DNA of 64,000 bases from Datnioides undecimradiatus (lineage: Eukaryota; Chordata; Actinopteri; Lobotiformes; Datnioididae), in NCBI GenBank assembly GCA_008933995.1, contig WARS01000110.1:2232001-2296000 (forward strand). Direction: 5' to 3'. Below the pieces are notes generated by a model. That model worked only from the letters and a program-made list of their open reading frames with translations. It was not told the DNA's origin and searched no databases. A program made the position numbers and the translations under genes. Shown one piece after another: positions 1 to 12,300 of this stretch; within the stretch, counting starts at the first letter, position 1, and the number at the start of each line of letters is the position of its first letter.

Positions 1-184
1 GTGATAGCTTTACTATTTTGGCTGTGTGGCCCAGTTTTTTGACCTTGTATCATTTATCCTGTATTACCACTGTTAGGATGCCACACATTATGATACAACA
101 CTTGTGCTAGTAATGTTACACAGTTGTGTCTTGACCATTTCTTACCAAGATGCCATCTTTATCTCCACTGATCTCCCCTCTCAG
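1..184 (+). other. 3' end of a pipox intron
   Basis: Intronic sequence ending in a pyrimidine-rich tract and CAG acceptor at 182-184. The exon before it, encoding the FAD-binding N-terminus, lies outside the window. The ATG at 150 lies in this intron and is not a start. Confidence 0.8.
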
Positions 185-398
185 ACAAACAGGACTCCTT
201 GTGATGGGACCGGAGAACAGTCAGAGTTACCAGTTATTTAAAAACACTCTGCAGAGGAACAAGATTCCTATGATGGTTTTGACATCTGACAACTTCAGCC
301 AGCACATTCGCCATGTCAACCTGGCTAAGGGAGATGAAGCGGTGGTGGACATAAGTGCAGGAGTTTTGTATGCTGACCGTGCACTCAGGGCTGCACAG
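185..398 (+). CDS. pipox: pipox exon (first in window)
   Basis: The acceptor CAG ends at 184, and the first base completes a split Arg codon. The exon encodes [16 protein letters not shown] through ADRALRAAQ and matches human PIPOX QTGLLLLG...ALRALQ. It ends on a whole Gln codon before GT at 399. This is the start of the substrate-domain half of the protein. If the human eight-exon layout holds, it is exon 3. Confidence 0.93.
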
Positions 399-3300
399 GT
401 ATAACTAATTTTTGATAGAGCATTAGGTATGTTAGCTTCAGGAACTGAGGTCATGGGTTAAGGATATGGTGTGGATCACCCAAGTCCTTGTGAGTTTTCT
501 ACTTTAGAATAAAAATGTATTTTGTGGCTAAGCTCATATTTTTAGCTCTGTGGGATCTATTTGGGATCTAATATGGAGTTAATCTCCTTAGTTTATTTAT
601 ATATTAAGTTTAACAAAATTTAAAGATTATCAAGGTTTTTCTCTCCTTTGTAAAAACAAAAGACATCCCTTGCACGCTATAAGGACCTTTAACATACGTT
701 TTTCACATAAGGTATTATTTAAAGCATAATTTGCAAATAAGCCAGTATGTTATTAAAAAATATATACTATTAAATTATAAGTATAACAATCATGTCTGTT
801 GCAGGGTTCATGACACAAAAGTTGATTCAAGAAATCTGCAAAATTTCACACTGAACATAATTGTAGGCAATGATCAAATACCAAAAATCTGTGAGAGCAT
901 GTGAAAGTGATAAGACATTAAAGAAACAAAACATTTTATACTACGTTTGTACAAGATCTAGATAGAGAATTATGCTGAAAAATACAAAGATGTGGATAAT
1001 TTAACATATTTCATGCCCATTGTTTTAATCTAATAATAGCTCACACCAGGAATATCTTTTAGCAATAAATTCACATTACTGGACTCTGTCAGCACTGAGA
1101 AAAAGCACTGAAGGAGAACAGACTCATCCATAGCTGTTAGGTCAAGCACAAAACACTGCTTTGTTATTTCAGTAAGGTGCCATTTTCAGTTGACTGGACA
1201 GATTGTCGAGCCGCTTTTTTGTGAAGTAGCAGTCAATTATAAATTAAAGCTTGTAGTGATAGATGTGTAATAGATTTGGAGATCATAGCTTTATGCATTT
1301 TCATGCCATGGGTCTTTAAAAGGCTCTTGCTTTTAATATTATGTCTTAATACCGGTCTATCTCTCAATTGATCTGTCTTGTTACATTATATCAGAGTGGT
1401 GTGTATCTGAATGTCTTTTCTCTTACTTTTCTTCCTTTTTGCTGAAGGTATTCTAATATAATGTTAGGAACCCTAAACAGTTTGATGACAAAAGCCCAAC
1501 ATTATTTATTATTGAGTTACTGTAGTAATGTGGATATCAATACTAAGCATTGTTCAAAACCACATTCACCCCTGGACAAGAGAACGCTGCAAATCAGGGC
1601 AATAATTGATTTTGCTATGAACCACTGACTGAATATCCATATCAGAATTATATTAGAATTCTGCTGATCTGACATTTAACAAAACAAAATACCAGCTAGA
1701 CGTGGAGTCTATAGTCATGCTAGGTTTGTAAGATCTTACTATACGAATTGCACAGTGGTGCTTTGGCTGCTAGCAAAAGGTAGCATGCTAGCATGCACAA
1801 GAAGAGTGATTTCAATTAATTTGAACTCACAGTTAATTTGTTGATCTTAATTTAGCAGGTCACCATTCTGATATCCACTAATCATCACTAACAGCTGAGG
1901 CTGATGAAAATAATAAATAAAACTATAAATTAATTTAGCAAGTATTCAGTCATAGTGTGGCTAATGGTGGGATAGAGGAAAATTCAGGAGATTACAAAAG
2001 TTATGAAGATGCATTCTCTGTGTAAAAATGGATTTTTCAAATGTCTCACCAAATTTCATGGCAACCTTTGTTGAGCTTCTTCAGTACCATAAAAGACAAT
2101 CTTGTTGTGGTGTCGATAAGCTTACACTCTGGGGACCATGAATTTCTGGATTTACATGGCACTACATCCAGTAGTTGGTAACTCAAGGGCTTTTGGGTCT
2201 GTCTTGAACAGATATGAATGTATTATAGCAATTATGGAGAAAAAGAAGTGATAGTGTGTTGTGTGGTGTTAAACTGAACTGATTTATTTTACCTTCAGCA
2301 TAATTGTTTAATTGGTAATTTTTAAGTGAAAGCACAGTTTTGCCTCACAATCCTAAAATGTGCCTGAATTCAAGAGTCAGTTGAATGCTCAGCTGTAGAA
2401 ACCTACTTATTAAGACTTATACAGGAACCGTTAAAGTATAAGGATATATAAGGTTTGTCTTTTGTATGTCTTTTGTTTTTGCACTCTTTTAAGAAATGGG
2501 CAATTCAAATTGACGAACACATTTTTGGAAGCCATTATAGATCAAACAATGTGGTCTGTTATTTCTTTTCCTAGGGGGAGTTTCAGAAGTTGGGTGGAGT
2601 CATAAGAGACAAAGAGACAGTAACAGACATCAAGCCTGGCCCTGTTGTGACAGTGACAACCTCTGCTGGTGTTTATCAAGCCAAAAGTGTGGTGATCACT
2701 GCTGGACCATGGGCTAATAAACTGCTGGCCCACACTGGCTTTCAGCTGCCACTAGAGGTATTTAAATTCTTACCCAATGTCCTATGTGCAGTAGTGTTCA
2801 TACATGTGTAGTTGTGGACTGCTGTCAAAAACTAGGTGTCATTTATAACACTTTGTGCACTACACCATGTGATCATTTTACTGCACCATTTACCAAAAAA
2901 GTATCTGCGCAGTATAGTCTTTGGTTTGTTAAGGGATTACATAACTGAGCTCTAAATTATGGCTTTACAACTGTATGCAACCTAATTAGTTATTACCAGA
3001 AGCTACATATTCTGGCCTCAGGGTAGTTTTTCCATAGTTAAATGATTATCATTGTTATCCTTACTGGCATTGCAATGTTGCTGTTTTTGTCAAAACAATG
3101 TTAAATGCTTCCCATTTTGCAAATGAGAGTTAAGTAAAAGACAAAAGAAAGAAATATAAAGCACTCCATTCACTAGATAACTTGATTCTGTTTTACATAA
3201 TTCAGTGTGAAACTGAGAGCATGTCAGCCATAAATAGATGTAGACACTCACTCGGTCACCGTGCTTAGCCAACTATCCACAGGTCTTTAGACCTCTCAGT

Positions 3301-6300
3301 GGAAAGAATGGCAGAGAAAAGTGACAAAGTTCTTCAACAAGCCAAAGTACTTGTTATTATGCATAACCATTATGCAAGACTTTGACTGTTTACAGCACTC
3401 ACTCCATAATTCATCACATGTACCTTTAAACCATCAACAGCAGTGATATTTCAATAATGATAAAAAGATGCCATTTAGTTCATAGAACTATTATTGAAAC
3501 AGACTTTACAAATGGCTCTATGATAAAGGATGGAATGAAAACTGTAAGAACTTGGGGAAATAAAATGATTTGTAACAAAATGATATATATATATATAAAT
3601 ATATATAACTGTATAACTGCAAAAAGTTATTCGCAGTTAATAAAATTGGCTCACAATTCTAAACAAATATCGTATAACTAGATTCTGTCACTCACATACA
3701 ATTTCCACTTCACAATATCATATTTAACTCACTTTGAAAAACCAATGTATGCATTCTGAAGTATGAGTGAATGCGAGTGGTATAAGCCACACATTTCATA
3801 TTGCATGTTGTACTGGTCGTAATCAGACAATGTCTTATAACTTCGACTTGTTCACCTCTAATTCCATAACACTCAGCTTTCACAAATAGACTGCCTGCCC
3901 TTTAAATGCATACCTAAGAATGCCATAGAAACAAAAGCATTACTCCTCCATATTTAAACAGCATAGAGACCTTAGTCAGCAAGGCAGTCTTTTCCATCTT
4001 GCAATATGCCACACAGCCTGAAAAGAGAAGGTGATGGGAAAACAAGCAGACAGCTGTTAGAGTGGAGAATTGGAGTTGATATTGGAATTGCATTATTCAG
4101 GCAAGCAGCAGGCTGGGGGGCCTGGGGAACGCCATGCCTGAGTGAACTAGTAGAAAAGCACAGGCTCTGAGCTCAATGACTCGCCAGAGCACTTCTGTCT
4201 GAATTTTTATGGTCCCTGGGAATGAGTGCACGGCCAGTTAGTTCATTACCTTGAAAGCTCCTGAACAATGTGTCCTTATTATTCCCACCCTCAGATGGAC
4301 GTCATTTGTACAACCATGTGTACATTTCATTAAATCCTAATTCTCCCTTCACCACAGTGGAGCTACTTTTGTAATGGCATTTCTATAAGATGACGAAAAG
4401 GATGGAGTGGGTGGTGGTATATATATATAAGTTTGTACTTTAAGGTTTAACCAGTAAAGGAATTTATTGCTCACTTGTACAGTAGATGGGTAATTCAAAA
4501 ATTATATCTGTCTATTTGATGTAAAAAACATTGAATTACCTCAGAGGACAATTGCATTTTGCACAACCCAGGAGCCTTTCTTGTGCAGATAATCAGGCCA
4601 AACTGGCCATCTTTAATTATACAGGTATATAACTGGTATAGCTCCAAAATAGTGAGGTTCATACTAAAATTCATTATTTTCAAATTATTATTTTAACTTC
4701 AATCTAGGTAGCAATTTATTGTGTGACTTTTTTGTATTTACCTTGTAACATCATCTTTTCATGACACAGTTTCCTCTACATTCCTCTAATGCAACTCATT
4801 ATCCCATAGTCCTTTGTAAAATCCGAAATGTTTGCATTTGGTTGAAAAGAAAATCCAAATACACTGCGAGTCCTAGGCCCATCCCTAAGCCACCGTGTTG
4901 TTCTTTTGGCAGTATGTTTAGGATCTTTGTGGTCTTGGAAGATCAACGACCTGCCCATCCTAAGCTGTCTAGCACAGGGATACAGGTTACCTCAAGAATT
5001 TGAGTGTACTTGGCTACATCCATTTCCCCTTCAATCCTGATCAATCACTCTATCCCTGCTCAAGAGAAGCACCGCCACAACATAATGTCATTACCACCAT
5101 GCACCATAACAGTGGGTAATGTGTACTCTGGGTGTTGTGCTGTGTTAGCATTTGGCCAAATACTCATCTGACCATAGAACTTTTTGCCACATGGCATCAG
5201 AATCTACCAGCTGTGTTTTGGTTTTGCACAAATGAAACTTAGTATAGCACTCTTCCAGAAAATGGCACTTTTTCAAAGTTGTCTTTGGCCTCTTGGTAGC
5301 TTCCCTGATCAGTGCCCACATGCTTCAGTCATCCAGTTTGGATGGACCACATGATCTAGGCAAGGTGGTTGTGATGAAGTATGCTTTCCACTTTTCAATG
5401 ATACTCTGAACTGTACTGATAGGATGTTTTAGGTCTCTAAAATCTTTGTGTAGACTTCTCCTTATTTGATGTCTTTCTCTGTCCTCATAAGCACGAAAGA
5501 AAAAGGAATTTAACACTGTAGTTACAAGTCTGTAACTTAAACATTTGTATTTGGTCTGTCAAACTCATTTTATAGTTAAGATAACATTTGGAATGGATTT
5601 TAGAACGAGAACTGCTATCTTTATCCAAATCAATTGTGTTGGAAGTGCATGAAGAGAAGATCTTTGAATGGCCAGTATAAACTGGAGATAATATTTAAGC
5701 AATCGTATGGATACTGGTCGTTTTTTTTTTAAGACAGACTTTAACCTAGAGGGACCAGTTTTTCCTTTTTTAATGATCATGTGTTTTGGTAGACATTTAA
5801 AAAAATTATCCACACCACTCATGTATTGCTTAATATATTTGAGGACATTTTTTGTAGGATGTTTTGAAGTTGTATGCCATTAAGACAATAGGACTTCTGT
5901 ACTATAATTTTTGCATGTCAAAGCAAAGGCATAGAATGCACAACAATCGTCAATCGTTAGGTCTGTAGACACAGTTAAAATCTTGGAATTAATAGTTTTT
6001 CTTTTTTACCATAGGTGGTAAAGATCAATGTATGCTACTGGAAAGAAAGGGTTCCAGGATCATACAACGTAAAGCAGCGGTTTCCCTGCTTCTTGCTGAC
6101 AGAAGGTGAGGAGGCCAATGAGCACATCTACGGCCTCCCCTCCAATGAGTACCCAGGCTTGGTGAAGGTACGTTTCATTTCTGGTCCTTTCAGTGTAAGA
6201 GAACAGGAAAGAGACTCTACATGCATACAGACTCAACAACAATGTTCATGGTAATAATATAAAGTACACTAAATTAATGATTTATTTTTGAATGTGATGT

Positions 6301-9300
6301 GATCTGTCTGATGTTCTAGTTGTCATTTGGGTTCATTATTCAACATTATTATCTAAAGCAGTGCTCCGTGTTCACTGAAGCAAACACAGCTTTTCATCAA
6401 ATTAGGATACATGCATACACTGGAGCACTGCTTATCCAAGGATGTGACTTATAATAGACCCTATGTTGCTTCTGGCTAAAAGAAAAAAAATCACATTAAA
6501 TGAGAAGAAATTAATAAGCAACAAGAAAAATGCCCATGATTTGTTTCTTCAGTCTTAATTGTTTTGATATGACCAAGTAGCTAGTCTTAGCTCAAGCTAG
6601 CCACTGTTTCCTAAGTATTGCCATGTAAATGATATTACAGAATACAGATACAGAAAATGTTATAGTAATAAAATTATGATGGGCAAAAAAATCAATTAAT
6701 TTCAGTGTGGTAGTTTGATGTTTGATGATGTTTGTGAAGGAATAGCACAGATGGTATTATAAACGGTAATGATGACTGTATTCCAATCAGGCTACAGGGT
6801 TCTGACACCTGTGCTTTTTTTTCTTTTATATATTAAAATATCTGCTCTAAAAATATGAGGTACAGAAATTATATATGCATGTGAAAACAATTGGACAAAT
6901 ACTTTGTAGTTTTTAGTACAGTAAATGTAGACTCATTACTGTTTGATTTAAACCAAGACAAGCATTTTAAAATAGGATCATTATATTAGGGTCATTAAAA
7001 AAGAATATTGCACATTTATGGCTACGGTCAGATTCTATGTCTATGTCTGTATTTGTGGAGATCTAGTGTTTGTAGTGTTTAAACCCACTTGTGATTAACA
7101 GAACTATAGTTGTAGAATGCTTTCCACAGAATCACCAGTTTCCATTACCCCAACAGGAGTAAGGTTCAGTTTCGAAGTGTTTTTACTTGTATGTTACTGC
7201 TGATTAATTCAAAAAAATGCTGGACAATGAACAATTGACAACACATACTCACTTCATTAGCTTATTAGCCTGTTAGGCTCTAATTGTTGGTGGTGTTTGT
7301 GGGCTGTAATTAACTGAACTAATAACTGAACTAGAATGTTCTCAGAATGCACAGAATGAATGAGTACCTTGACCTCATGTTAACCTTATCATTTAAGCAT
7401 TTGAAGAGAATAAAACTCTTTAACTATAATTAAAATAGACTGTCTATGAAAAATATTCACCCTTTGTAAGTTTTATTATTTAAATGTTTTACAACATTTA
7501 TCAAAGGGTCTAAAGGTTGAATAGGACAGGTTTGTAAAGAATCCACACACACTGATTGAAATGTATACAAATGTACAATTTGAACATTGTATCTATTAAT
7601 TCATATTTTGGATTTGATTTAGTACTGTACAGTTATTGATAGTGTGTTGTCATAATTATGATCAAATATTATAATATTTAAAACTATATTGGTTAGCCAT
7701 GCTCACCCACAGATGCCAGTTACACCTAATGGGTGAACACTAAAATGCATTAATTCTAAACTATTCATCTAAAAAAATGAAAAAAACGTTGCTGTTGAGA
7801 ACCACATAGCCACAGTCGTACATTACTGCCCACTTTAAAACAAAAATACTGTATACTGTATATAGTCACTGTAAAATGTGATTTGTCCTACCTCAGTTTC
7901 AGTTCAGTTGTGGGAGTTGTGCTGGTTTTTGTGTCATCTGATGGCATATCTCTATTTTGGGCATTATGGTGGGGCAGCAGGAGCTCACAGCCTAATAGCA
8001 GACCACATGCATAGAAGAGAGTGGGTGAACAGATGGTGATGCCACGTCGCATTTTTCACTTTGAGACACAGTCATTTGAGCCACTATATGTCCATTTTTT
8101 TTACTGTATTAACCTGTCAGAAAGGTTTCTTAAGCTGAAAATAGATAAAATAGATAAATAAATGAATTAAAAACGCTTTTAATCTTTCAGCTGCCTTACG
8201 GTGCCACTAGTCTGTGTGTGAGAATATAAGTGACGGGATTGACGGGAGCAGCACACAAAAGCAGCTTTGGTTGGAAGGGTGTGTCCGTGTGCGACAGTCC
8301 CTCCAGCTTTTATCATTTATGAAGCTGGCATTAGGAGCCTAAATAAATAACGTAGGTGAAACATACTATTTTCTGACATATTACTTTACATGGCACGTTA
8401 CCTGATTAATTTCTAAATAAATCCTTATAAACACAACTGTTCCAAAAAGCCATGTATCAACTTCAATAGTCAAAACTCTATTTTGCCATTTATATATATA
8501 TACATAATTGACTCCAATAATTAGATTAGATGATTAGATTATTTCAAGTGTGACAGATTTATGTATCTGATTACCTAAAACTTTGAGGCCAAATCTTTAA
8601 TATTGGGATGGGATGTTACATTTTTTGACACCAGCTGTAACATTATACCTTCATTTATTTACTACATTGAACGATACGAGTTAAATACGGGTTAACATTG
8701 CTGAAAAATGTGTGCACTCTGTCTGAAAAATCTAATAATGACACTAACAGTAATGTAGTTCTCATATTAGCACATATAAGAAACATAAATGTCAATGCTA
8801 ATATGATACCAATATGTCTGTAAGGTCCAGATATCGGCAAAACCATTAAACTAACTATGATCAGCAGTTTATCTAATGTTCATGAGTTATCATTTGGTAA
8901 AGTCAAAGACAAAAACAGAAAGTATAGATTAAAACACTGCATCACACTAAACAAACGCATACACAGAGTAGTTGTGCATTACAGCCTGTAGAGACCTAGG
9001 GGCAAATGCATAAACTCTGTGTATGATTACAACTCAATGCAGAAAGACAGAAAGATGCAAACACATTCTTTCGCTAGATTCTTTCGCTGTTTTATGAAAC
9101 TCAGTCACCGTGGAACTGAGCACACATGCACTCATTTCCACTCCTACCTTTTCCTCATAAATGGATGTAGAAACACCCTTAATCATCTGTATGCACGTTG
9201 ATAGTTGTGCCTGCTGCACCACTCAGACATGTCAGTGAGAAGGACAGCAAACAAGCTGCGCACTTTCACAGACTGTCGTGCATCAGCAAGGTTTCCCAGC

Positions 9301-12300
9301 AGTACTAGAACAAGTGTCATTACACACATTTATCTCTGCAAATTCTTCTTGTGTAACTCCAGCTTATGTGTGGAGTTGTCGTGTGTGCGTGAAAGAAAGG
9401 TTTTGTCTGTGGTAGTCCTTACTTTCTATTATCACATAGACATTTAGGAGTTAACCATATTCTTATTGAGAATGCTACTCATTACACAACAGCTGTAAAA
9501 TTGTTTTGAGGAATCAGTTGCTCTGCTTCCTTGCAACACGATATGATAATCATAGACAGAGGCTGGTAAACAAAGCAAAGAGCTCATGGTGCTCCTGCTT
9601 TTTTAGCAGCACTGGATTTCCGGATTTAAGTTGGCTTTACAGCTGCTATGGCTATGGTATGCAAACCTGTCAATTGGATCAACTTGTCAATCTTTGGGAA
9701 GCTCATATGAGATCATAACGCCATTCTGGGAATGTTAGGACATGACGCTCTCTTACCTTCCTGTCTGATCGGATGCATTGCGGTGCTTTCAAGCTGCAGT
9801 CATTTAGTTAGGTTAATATAGAGGAGAATGTAAAAATATGGCCACAAACCTACAACTTTTAATACATGTGGGGAATTTTTTTTCCACTTGACAGACCAGC
9901 CTAATTTTTGTCTTCCTGGTGAAGAAAAGTAACTTGGAATAAAATAGATGGAAGGAAATCTAGAATCTAAAAATGTAAAAAATACAATTGTAAAAACTAT
10001 AGAGAAATAATGTAGATGATGTTACTCTGTGTACAGATATGCTACCACATGGGTAGTAAGACGGACCCAGACCAAAGGGACAAGCAGACTGACCGGTCTG
10101 ATATTGACATCCTCCAGCGCTATGTCGCCCGCTGTTTACCTGGCCTGGATCCTGAACCTGCTGTGGTGGAGAGCTGCATGTATACGGTTTGTATCAACCC
10201 TCCACATCGTAGTTTTCATAATAGCTGTCTCAGTCCATCAAAGTGTTCAGATTTAATTGTAAGGTTAAGCTATTTGATTATATCTTTGGGTTATTGAGAA
10301 ATATCATAACAAATGGGTCACTGGGAACATATTTAATGATACAGTAGCGGTACAAGATACAAGTTAACAATGAAACTGATGAAAATGACAATTTTATTCA
10401 TTTCTTAGGAGAGCAGATCCAAAGTTTCAAAATACTTCTGTCTTGTTTTACAGAGACATAGAATACTAACTTATAAACAATGGGTGGCTGCCTGTATTTC
10501 ATTCACTGCTGGACTTTTTAATGCCATTTTCAAGTGTTATATGCTGTTTAGGCTATGCTGAACTGTGTGTCTGTGTGTGTGTTGTGGGGGGCAGCTGCTC
10601 TGCCCTCCAGCAACACAGCAAGCCACTTTTACCACGATCACATACTGAAGCTGTAGGAAAACATAATTTCTGTGACCTTGTCCAATGCCCCTGAAAATCC
10701 TGACAGTCACGCTTTTCACACTTATCAGCGAGTGTTTTGTTCCATTACCAGCGGTTCTTAAAACAGGACAGAGACTTAAATTACATATGTCTCCACAGTT
10801 GTGGTAAAAGAAAATTGCCTTTTGTCAAAGGTCATTATGTATTCTACATCAGACTCTTTCATCCAGTCAAACACATTTTTAAACACATTTTCCACAAAGA
10901 CTTTGACAGGAACAGCCCCAAAGACCACAAGTCTGGATGAAGAGGAAGTATGTGTGTCTTTGTCAACAATTCCTAGGACAGTATGTATTTGCATAGTTCA
11001 CTGTTCAAGTCTCTATATAGAGGAATAAAGAGGCAGGAGGAAGAAGGCTGCTACACTCTTGACTAAATGTGCACAAATTGCCTTGCTTTTATCGGACAAG
11101 AGCATTGGGCCAAAAAGTCAAAATCTGTGAGAAACTAACTGTGCTATGTGGTTTTGAACCTGAACCGTTTGTATATTTCAAACCAACAGCTTTGTAGCTC
11201 AAGTCAAAAACCTGACAACTAGGTCAGAGTGAATACATTTCTCTTACAGCCCGTAGCCTCTAATTTTAATCTTGGACTTTCCTGCCTGTACTCGTTTTGT
11301 TGTTTTTTGCAGCTAACACCTGACCGTCATTTTGTGCTGGACTGCCACCCCACCTACAAGAACATTGTGATTGGAGCCGGATTCTCAGGTACAAAACAAC
11401 ACAGCTCAAATCAAATCAAAGAAAATCTCTCAGAACAATCTACAATAAGCCATGTTCCTGTTAAAATTGGTTATCCCACTTTGTTTCTCAGCTAAAAGAC
11501 ATAATGTGCATTTATACATGCCTAAACTATGTTTGTCTGCTTTGGAATTTAGTGTTCTTTATTGGTCTAGATATTGGTAATGACAATAATACTATTTGTA
11601 TAACACCTTTCGGTACTGGGTGTTTTTACAAGTAAAATGAAAATAAAGGACAGATATTATAAAATAAGAAAACAACTAACAACATTCAAATACATACAAC
11701 CAATAAGAACAAAGAAATAAAAGTGCAAATTGCTGCTTCGACTGTCAGTAGAAGTGCACCAAGATGTTACCTTTCGGGATTACAATGCTGTCTTCTGAAA
11801 ATTTGTTGGTACAGAGCTAGCTTACCTATGGTCCTGGAGCAGGCCATTCCAGATGCAAGGGGCTTTAATAGTGAAGGCCTGGTCACTTGTAAACTTAGAC
11901 TTAGGTACATGCTGAATCCAAACCTAAGGTTATGACTTGGCACATACAGAGTTGTGTGCTTGGTGAGTTAGTATCAGTATTAGTATTAGTATTAGTAGAA
12001 ACTGTAGTCTTGTAACAGTTGAAGCCAGCACCTACCCAGCTGTAAGAATGACTTTATTACAGATATGGAGAGGCTGTTTCAGAAATGTACAGTTAAAAAC
12101 AAACCCCATGATAATGTTAACATGCTAATGTATAGATGGAACTGTTATCCGTTTTCACTGTTATGGTCAGGGCCCATACTGGTGAAACAACCAAAACAAC
12201 ATTGCCACCCACTGAGCCATACTCCAAAGAGCCATACTCCAAAGAGCCATACTCCATGGTTCTATGGGCGATTAAACAAAAAAACATTAATATGTTTATA

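Larger units (their letters stand above)
6168..10036 (+). other. pipox intron with two fold-back sequences
   Basis: A 3.9 kb GT-AG intron ending in ACAG at 10033-10036. It contains inverted repeats at 6357-6432 and 8958-9025. A short patch near 7445-7500 (AATATTCACCCTTTG) resembles the ends of fish Tc1-type non-autonomous elements, but is too short to call. Nothing else is recognisable. Confidence 0.75.

Noticed and set aside
10801-11028. 75-codon open frame in a pipox intron
   Set aside because: The flanking pipox exons already join in frame with human-like sequence, leaving no room for an extra exon here.
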